Source: Ignelater luminosus
Taxonomy: Eukaryota > Arthropoda > Insecta > Coleoptera > Elateridae
Direction of reading: 5' to 3'
Assembly (NCBI GenBank): GCA_011009095.1
Contig: VTPC01000634.1
Location: forward strand, 124,001-188,000
Length of the DNA stretch: 64,000 nt
Under the pieces are notes generated by a model. That model ran no database searches. It had not been told where the DNA came from and was given only the letters and a program-made list of their open reading frames with translations. This document shows positions 63,956-64,000 of the stretch, piece by piece (positions within the stretch are counted from its first letter, which is position 1; every line of letters starts with the position of its first letter). Position numbers and translations under genes: made by a program.

Positions 63956-64000
63956 TAATTAAGTTTCGAATCTTAACCTGGATTAAGTTCTTATGTTGCT
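63956..64000. other. Window end
   Basis: Possible continuation of the preceding RT fragment; no further motif is readable in the last 45 bases. Confidence 0.4.

Overview
The window looks like a gene-poor, strongly A+T-rich stretch of an animal nuclear genome, most likely an insect. The inference rests on the set of transposon lineages present: Jockey-superfamily, LOA/R1-like and RTE non-LTR retrotransposons plus mariner-like DNA transposons. Spliced-gene structure, bacterial-style operons, CRISPR arrays, rRNA and convincing intact tRNA genes were not seen. I could not identify a host protein-coding gene; nearly every conserved protein signal is a broken transposable-element (TE) coding region. 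Short open frames elsewhere are what A+T-rich noncoding DNA gives by chance.

Layout from left to right. 0.7-1.0 kb (minus): Jockey-type reverse transcriptase (RT) scrap with an internal deletion. 4.4-6.15 kb (plus): G+C-rich tandem repeats, then a frameshifted LOA/R1-like polyprotein (RT C-terminal half, RNase H, C-terminal tail). 7.2-7.4 kb: tRNA-derived SINE candidate. 8.2-8.5 kb (minus): orphan RNase H fragment. 12.1-13.6 kb (plus): a second, different non-LTR element with many stops. 14.5-14.8 kb: strand-asymmetric purine tract. 18.8-19.4 kb: 618-base assembly gap. 23.67-24.58 kb: 911-bp mariner derivative with roughly 350-bp terminal inverted repeats, TA target duplication and a piece of transposase in the loop. 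32.1-34.65 kb (minus): Jockey-superfamily element, 5' truncated, with a small MITE next to its 3' end. 37.9-38.2 kb (plus): mariner transposase remnant. 40.2 and 41.1 kb: TAA microsatellites, the second holding a gap. 43.56-44.70 kb (plus): 5'-truncated RTE element with a GAA-type tail. 57.7-58.0 kb: MITE candidate. 59.1-59.8 kb: unexplained G+C-rich island. 63.58-63.95 kb (plus): RT fragment that may run past the window end.

The genes do not form a pathway. The window is a TE graveyard in which different lineages have been truncated, frameshifted and partly deleted. The RTE copy is the best preserved (its FADD active site is intact), and the long-inverted-repeat mariner derivative is the most structured. 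I found no convincing new functional system. The most worthwhile items are the long-arm mariner hairpin, the G+C-rich island at 59 kb, the three-residue-periodic repeat at 4.5 kb, and two RT copies whose catalytic palm was altered by deletion.
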